This document shows positions 38,846 through 44,106 of a stretch of 44,106 nucleotides of DNA, in pieces. The DNA is taken from the NCBI GenBank assembly GCA_049999805.1, contig JBNGIO010006163.1:1-44106 (forward strand). Direction: 5' to 3'. The first letter of the stretch is position 1, and each line of letters opens with the position of its first letter. Under the pieces are notes generated by a model that was not told the origin of the DNA, did not search any database, and saw only the letters and a program-made list of their open reading frames with translations. Position numbers and translations under genes: made by a program. This DNA is from Folioceros fuciformis. Its lineage: Eukaryota; Anthocerotophyta; Anthocerotopsida; Anthocerotales.

Positions 38846-41146
38846 TTAGGTTATATCAGAGGGAGTAGGCATAGCAAACTCCCTGAGCCCAAGAGCCTTA
38901 ACATGCTTGTAATGCTTTATCTTGGGTAGCCCCTTGCTTAATATATCAGCCGCGTTGCTGTCAATGTGCACATACTCGACCTTGACAACTCCTCTTTCTG
39001 CCACATCACGGATATAGTGGTGGTAAAGCTCAATGTGTTTTGTTCGCACATGAAACCTTGGATTGGAGACCAGGGCAATTGCACTCATGTTATCACAAAA
39101 TAGCTGAGTTGGTGTGGTCTGAGATAAGTGGATGCCTTCCAGAAATTGCCTTTCCCACTCCGCTTCTTTACAAGCGTCCGTTAAGGCCTTGTACTCAGCT
39201 TCTGTGCTTGAAAGAGCTAATGAAGTTTGTTTCTTACAGGACCAATTAACGGATCCTGAGGCAAGCTGGAACACATATGCTGAAAGGCTACGTCTTGTAT
39301 CTGCATCAGACGCCCAATCTGCATCTGCCCATGAGTTAAGTGTCAGCTCCTTACGCCCACTTGCTGTGAAGTGAAGACCAAGGTGTACTGTGCCTTTCAA
39401 ATAACAATACATTCTCTTGACAGCAGCCCAATGGGCTCTGCCAGGATTCTTCAGGAACTGACTCACAATACTCACATAGTATGACACATCAGGCCTAGTC
39501 CAGTTGGCAATAAATATGAGACACCCCACTACCTCGGCATAAGGAACAGTCTGCATGTCCTGAATTGCTGATGCTTCAGTAGGGCACATGGCTGCAGTGA
39601 GTTTCTCTCCCACTACCGAGGGAGTGGATACTGGACGGGCAACATCAAGACTAAAGCGCTTCAGAATCTACTTAAGGTACTTTGTTTGATGTAGAATTAT
39701 GGTGCCTTTAGCTCTGTCCCTCAGAATCTGAATCCCAAGACAAAACTGTAGCTCACCTTGATCCGTCATTTCAAACTCCGCACGGAGCATGTCCTTAGCC
39801 TTATTTAACATTGTGGCACTGTTGCTGAGCAGGATGGCGTCATCGACATACAACGCAAGAATAACGAAGAGTCAGCCTTCAGCAAAGTAGAAGACATTGG
39901 AGTCAGCAGCAAACTGCACGAAACCCATCTTTTGAAGATATTTCATTATCCTTTTATACCACGCCCTGGGACTTTGCTTCAGACCATACAGTGTTTTCAG
40001 CAGTTTGCATACACGCTGTGGCCATTTTTTACTAACAAACCCCTCAGGCTGCATCATGTAGAGTGCCTCCTCAAGTTCACCATGAAGGAACGCAATACAT
40101 ACGTCCATCTGATGGACTTCGAGATCAAACTCTGCAGCCATTGCGAGTAGGATACGAATAGATGGAGGCTTGACAACAGGGGAGAAGGTTTCCCCATAGT
40201 CCACACCAGGTATTTGACTAAACCCACGTGCAACCAGCCTAGACTTGTACCTAGCTATAGTGCCATCTGACTTCAACTTAGTTTTGAATACCCATTTGCA
40301 GGTAATGGGCTTTCGTCCTGGTGGTAGATCAACCAGCTCCCACGTATTGTTCTTGATCAGGCTGTCATACTCATTGTCAATACTAACCCTCCAGTGGGCT
40401 CCATCAGGGCCATTGAGAGCTTCAGCATAAGATTGAGGATAAGGCCTAATGTCAGGGACAGTTAAGTCCGCAAGATGTGCTGATTTCCGAAAGTCAATAG
40501 AAGCATAAGGTGTTTCTGTCCATCCTGACCTTGGCCTTCTGTCTCTTGTAGGATAACGAGAAGAGGGAGGGTCCATAGGGAGAACTACTCCCACTACTTC
40601 TGTTGGACCTGACCCATCACTGTCAGGATGATGGGAAGTGTCACTGTCTTGAGAGATTGACTCACCATCGAAGCTGTCAGAATATGTAAAGTCAGCATCA
40701 GCCAACAATTCTAGTTCAGGATCAGCTTGAAGGTTAGACTGAGCTTCAGACCCAATATCTCCATTTGCCAAGTCGATAGCAGCACTGACTGTTTCACCAT
40801 CAAAATCTGGATATACTACTGGAAGAGGTGGTGGTACTTCAGGCAAATCGGGTCCTAGATTAATAGGGACTAAAGGGTTGACTGTATCACCAAACACAAC
40901 CTCTGAGTTAGCGTCACCATGGTCATCAGGGGGATTACCACCCTCTAGAAGCTCTTGCATGCGTTCAGACCTTGGTGAAATGAGTTCACTAAAGGTGACA
41001 CTTCTGGCCAACACTACCTTGTGAGTTCGAGGACTGATCATTTTATATGCCTTGCTTTCTTCAAAGTAACCCAGAAAGATATAAGGGACTGCCCTATCAT
41101 CTAACTTCTTCTTTCTCTTTTCTACAAGGACATAGACAAAAGCCAA
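38846..41146 (-). pseudogene. Copia-3 integrase C-terminus, RT and RNase H
   Basis: The 424-codon open stretch 41146-39872 has the connection motif IFLGYFEESKAYKMISP, an acidic linker, then SYAEALNGPDGAHWRVSIDN, the start of RT, and HQMDVCIAFLHGELEEALYM. A stop near 39871 precedes the catalytic box ALYVDDAILLSNS (about 39860). Another stop near 39669 precedes the open RNase H stretch 39613-38846 (WADADWASDADTRRS, LALSSTEAEYKAL, CDNMSAIALVS, RTKHIELYHHYI). Only two or three stops break an otherwise coding-quality RT-RNase H. Confidence 0.88.
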
Positions 41147-42322
41147 AGACCCAAAGACTCTTAAGTGAGATAAGCTGGGCTTACGCCCCTAGAACATCTC
41201 ATAGGGAGTCTTCCCACGAACAACAACTGTAAGCAGCCTGTTCAATTTATATGTAGCTGTATTAATTGCTTCTGCCCAGTACATTTTTGGAAGAGATGCA
41301 TAGGATAGCATACTTCGAGTCATTCCCATGAGTGTCTGATTTTTACGTTCTGCCACCCCGTTTTGTTGTTGTTTGTAGGGGACAGATAGTTGGCGAATAA
41401 TACCACATTTGTCAAAAAGTGCATCATACTTGTGGCCGACAAATTCACCTCCGTTGTCTATCCTCAAACACTTAACAAGACAGCCAGTTTGATGTTGAAC
41501 CATAGGTATCCATGATACTATCTGTTCAAAGGCGTCACTCTTGTATTTCAAAGGGTAAGTCCATGTATATCTCGAGTAATCATCTGTCAGTGTTAGATAA
41601 TACTCTGCTCCTCCTAGAGACATAGTCTACAACTTTCCAGCTATGTCTGCATGAACTAGGGCGAGCAGAGATGTTGCTCTTGTAGCGCTTTTATTCCTAA
41701 AGGGAAGTTCTTTCTGTTTGGACAGGGCACAGGCACTGCAAACTGGAAGAGACTTAAAGCATGAGGGCAACTTTTCTCTATAACAATCAAACATTGACAT
41801 AAGGTCAAGTTTGGTTTTATTGACATGCCCAAGTCTAGCATGCCACAACTTTGCCTGATTTTGTGAAGTAACTGCATAGGCCCGGTCTAACCTCTTGGAT
41901 GTAGTGATAAGTTGATACAGATCACCCACGACTGCAGCTTTTACTATATGATGTTGAGAATCATCTAAGCTGTAAATGTAGCAATGGTCAGCTTCAAATT
42001 GGAAACCATACAATTGGCTACATGTGACTACCCGAATAGAGATCAAGTTCTTTGACATGGAGGGGACGTAAAGAACATCTTCCAACTTCAGTGACTCTCC
42101 ATTCACTAGAGGTATGATAACACGACCAGTACCTTCAATTGCTACTCCTCGAGCATCTCCCACATACACTGACTGTGGGTTCTTGGATTTCCAGAATGTC
42201 GTGAAAAGTTGGCGGTTATTGCAAACATGTGCTGTGGCACCTGAGTCAATGAACCATAAAGAAGAGAGCTCACGTGTAGCAGTAAAGCAAACAGTTAGAG
42301 CTGTTGCAGCACTCTTGTGTGT
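41147..42322 (-). pseudogene. Copia-3 protease and integrase
   Basis: WFIDSGATAHVCNN (about 42257-42216) retains the DSGA active site of the aspartic protease. KLWHARLGHVNKTKLDL with CSACALSK (about 41850-41720) is the HHCC zinc-binding part of integrase. LTLTDDYSRYTWTY, LRIDNGGEFVGH and QQNGVAERKNQTLMGMTRSM mark the catalytic core. Stops near 41624 and 41188 interrupt it; both are TAG and the first replaces a likely Gln codon. Confidence 0.85.
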
Positions 42323-43213
42323 TCACTGCTTAGGTTCTTTAGCAGCAACATGAGCTTCTGGTTTAACATCCTTCTCGGGGTCACCAGACTTTTTCTTACG
42401 ACACTCGCGTTCCCAATGACCGTGAATGCCACACCAATTGCAAGCTCCTATTCGTTTGGCAGTCGAGAGTATAGGTGAGTTTGTTTTCTTTCCTCCTTTG
42501 TCCTTTCCCCTCACAAACGCCTTGCCCTTGGCTGCAAATAGCACTTTTTCGCCTCGATTCTTGGAAACTGATCCAGATCTGTGATGACTTTGTTCCTCTT
42601 GCAGGAGAGCGCCAGTCACATTGTTCAAGCTTACAGTCGCTGGATTGCCAGCAGCAACGGCAACATACGAAGATTGCAGTGCAACATTTTGTCCAAAGAT
42701 GAACGTTTGAAAGGAAGGTGGCAAGCTTGATAGCAACTGGACAACAGCATCAGTTTCAGACATTGTGCTGCCAAGTGAAACTAACTGTGCCCTCAGGTAC
42801 CTAAACTTGGTAATGTGGGTACCCAAGTTATCCCCTTCCTTCAATCGCAACCCATAGAATTGATTGCGTACAGAGACCAGTGTCAAAATGTTTTGAACCT
42901 GGTATGTGTTTTTGAGTTGATCCCATACTGCAGCAATTGTAGGGAGGCTTTCAACTTATGTGACTGTGGTTTCTCCAAGGCCAGAGAGCAAGATGGCAAA
43001 GGCCACCTTGTTTCCCTTTTTTAATCTGTCTTTGACATCTTGCGCGTCATTTGGTCCAGGAACAGGGATCGTGCCATCGACATACTCCCACACATCACGA
43101 GCATCCAGAAATGCTTTCATTCGAGCTCTCCAGCTCTCATGCTTGGTATGTGTCCCGTCAAAGCGATCTTTTTCCTTGAAGTGTCCTCCATAGGAAGTGT
43201 TCTGAACTATCAT
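42323..43213 (-). pseudogene. Copia-3 gag
   Basis: Starts near ATG 43213 (MIVQNTSYGGHFKEKDRFDG), then WRARMKAFLDARDVWEYVDG, the copia Gag N-terminus. A stop near 42958 separates it from LRAQLVSLGSTMSETDAVVQ and LLSSLPPSF. The zinc knuckle CNWCGIHGHWEREC is at about 42450-42410. A stop at about 42325 ends the block. Confidence 0.85.
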
Positions 43214-43229
43214 GTTAGTGATGACAAGA

Positions 43230-43446
43230 ATGATTGGTGGAACAGTTACGGTTTATGGATTTACACGCAAGGACGAAGACATTACGGCATCAAACTGTGT
43301 GTGTGCTATATTACAAAGGTGTTAAAAAAAAAGGGTCCTAGTCTTATGAACGGTCGTAACTAATAACTGCCAAGCTAGGGTTAACATTTCATATCTAATT
43401 AAGTATATATCAATGACCTAATTAATAATCATTTAATTACTCAACA
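43230..43446 (-). repeat. LTR-like sequence, minus orientation (left boundary unknown)
   Basis: On the plus strand it ends ATTACTCAACA, then CCCCCTCTCA (43447-43456), the reverse complement of a polypurine tract. It may be the 3' LTR of another minus-strand element further right, or a diverged Copia-3 LTR. Similarity to 37795-37948 is weak. Confidence 0.35.
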
Positions 43447-43610
43447 CCCCCTCTCATTGTATATACGACTAAATACCCAAAAAGAAATAGCTGAATTATA
43501 AAGCCGGGGTAACTTCATTCCGCGGTCTTCGTATCATCAGTCTTACGCCTGCTCGTAAGCTAAGCTCCAGCCGCTGATCTCGCTCGTGTCCTGCTCGCCG
43601 AAGCTGCGAC

Positions 43611-43934
43611 ATGGCTGGTTCCAAGCGCGCGCCACCCGACCTGTTGTCAGGTGTAAACGCTGAGCCTGTTAAGAAGAACCTTAGCGAGCTGCAGAAGGAA
43701 ACAAGCGCCGTTCTGACCAGGCTCGAGGAGACAGCGAGCAACATTAGAGCTGCATCAACTTCGATTGTTTCCAGGGAATCTCCTGGTACTACTACCCTGC
43801 GGCGTCAGCTGTGCAAGTGTCTTTCAGATGCTTCAACGTGCCCTGTTCACCCTAGGGAGACTCCACACAAGATGTCTGACAGAGGGGCTGCCAAGTATTG
43901 GCAGAAGTGCTTGATGGAGGCGAACGACCCCTAA
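43611..43934 (+). CDS. Small protein of unknown family
   Basis: An ORF of 107 residues from ATG 43611: MAGSKRAPPDLLSGVNAEPV, a helical stretch (NLSELQKETSAVLTRLEETA), a Cys/His cluster (CKCLSDASTCPVH) and the end DRGAAKYWQKCLMEANDP. One base further on, another frame continues PEVYICPVSKGTKFRPNW for about 30 codons, so the ORF may be the 5' part of a longer frameshifted or spliced gene. GTAAGT near 44036 could be a donor. I do not recognise it. It lies just beyond LTR-like sequence, so a transposon-borne or captured origin is possible. Confidence 0.4.
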   Translation: MAGSKRAPPDLLSGVNAEPVKKNLSELQKETSAVLTRLEETASNIRAASTSIVSRESPGTTTLRRQLCKCLSDASTCPVHPRETPHKMSDRGAAKYWQKCLMEANDP

Positions 43935-44106
43935 ACCCCTGAAGTATATATCTGCCCTGTGTCCAAGGGGACCAAGTTTCGGCCGAACTGGCGGAGATGG
44001 GGAGGAGAAGACAACAATTTAGTGTCCTGATACTGTAAGTTTGCAACATGTCTCATATGCGCTCACTGTTGTTGTGACTCGACCTTGTTGCTAACACATG
44101 TGTTAT
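43935..44106. other. Window end
   Basis: It contains the possible continuation of the preceding ORF in another frame to about 44028 and a candidate splice donor near 44036. The rest is unassigned. Confidence 0.35.

Larger units (their letters stand above)
38846..43213 (-). mobile_element. Copia-3, nearly complete Ty1/copia coding region
   Basis: On the minus strand gag, protease, integrase, RT and RNase H follow in copia order with only a few stops. Its proteins resemble Copia-2 more than Copia-1 (for example GLPKIKHYKHV against GLPKLRHYQHM near the C-terminus). A 3' LTR may be at 37795-37948, with foreign sequence at about 38050-38840 between. The 5' side carries no recognised primer site. 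Confidence 0.85.

Noticed and set aside
38203-43934. The two unknown ORFs as a terminally duplicated gene flanking Copia-3
   Set aside because: Their proteins and upstream sequences do not align by eye.
1-44106. tRNA, rRNA or other structured RNA genes
   Set aside because: No T-loop plus acceptor arrangement or known RNA motif was found by eye; a covariance-model scan would be needed to exclude them.

Overview
The window is nuclear DNA of a land plant or close streptophyte relative. It has spliced genes with short GT-AG introns of about 95-200 bp, a tryptophan-aminotransferase-related (TAR) auxin gene, a PPR relic, CCCTAAA-type telomere-like motifs and abundant Ty1/copia elements with an initiator-methionine tRNA primer site. 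Compact introns and GC-rich exons would fit a non-seed plant, but the species cannot be named from this sequence. Four runs of N show a draft assembly.

Layout. 1-1075: end of a Ty3/gypsy element (integrase C-terminus, chromodomain-like tail, 3' LTR). 1351-2066: repeat copy A, which carries an inverted piece of TAR exon 1. 3289-5330: tandem and low-complexity repeats forming the left arm of a large inverted repeat. 5562-6942: broken TAR copy. 7105-8345: broken PPR-like gene on the minus strand. 8782-20935: repeat copy B, interrupted by two copia elements (Copia-1 plus strand, about 9023-14001; Copia-2 minus strand, 14172-20584). 21454-22690: internally deleted Copia-4. 22700-25480: no recognised gene. 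25500-28130: satellites and the right arm of the inverted repeat. 28500-35500: the gene island. 35500-37200: AT-rich spacer with a protein-kinase relic. 37213-43446: copia LTR fragments and Copia-3, with a small spliced ORF lying in its 3' part. 43611-43934: another unrecognised ORF.

The intact gene island holds three genes. They are a five-exon TAR gene (auxin biosynthesis, tryptophan to indole-3-pyruvate), a three-exon COG4 gene (Golgi tethering complex) and, tail to tail with COG4, a single-exon VOC/glyoxalase-like gene. No operon-like or pathway link between them is visible. The rest is mostly decaying retroelements and duplicated TAR pieces.

The most informative features are: (1) TAR-derived pieces at four places; (2) repeat copy A preserving the empty sites of both copia insertions in copy B, with target-site duplications visible; (3) an unusually long Copia-2 leader with ORFs unlike gag-pol; (4) a small spliced ORF of unknown family embedded beside Copia-3; (5) assembly gaps whose flanks are identical, implying the gaps are not real. 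No convincing new biological system was found.
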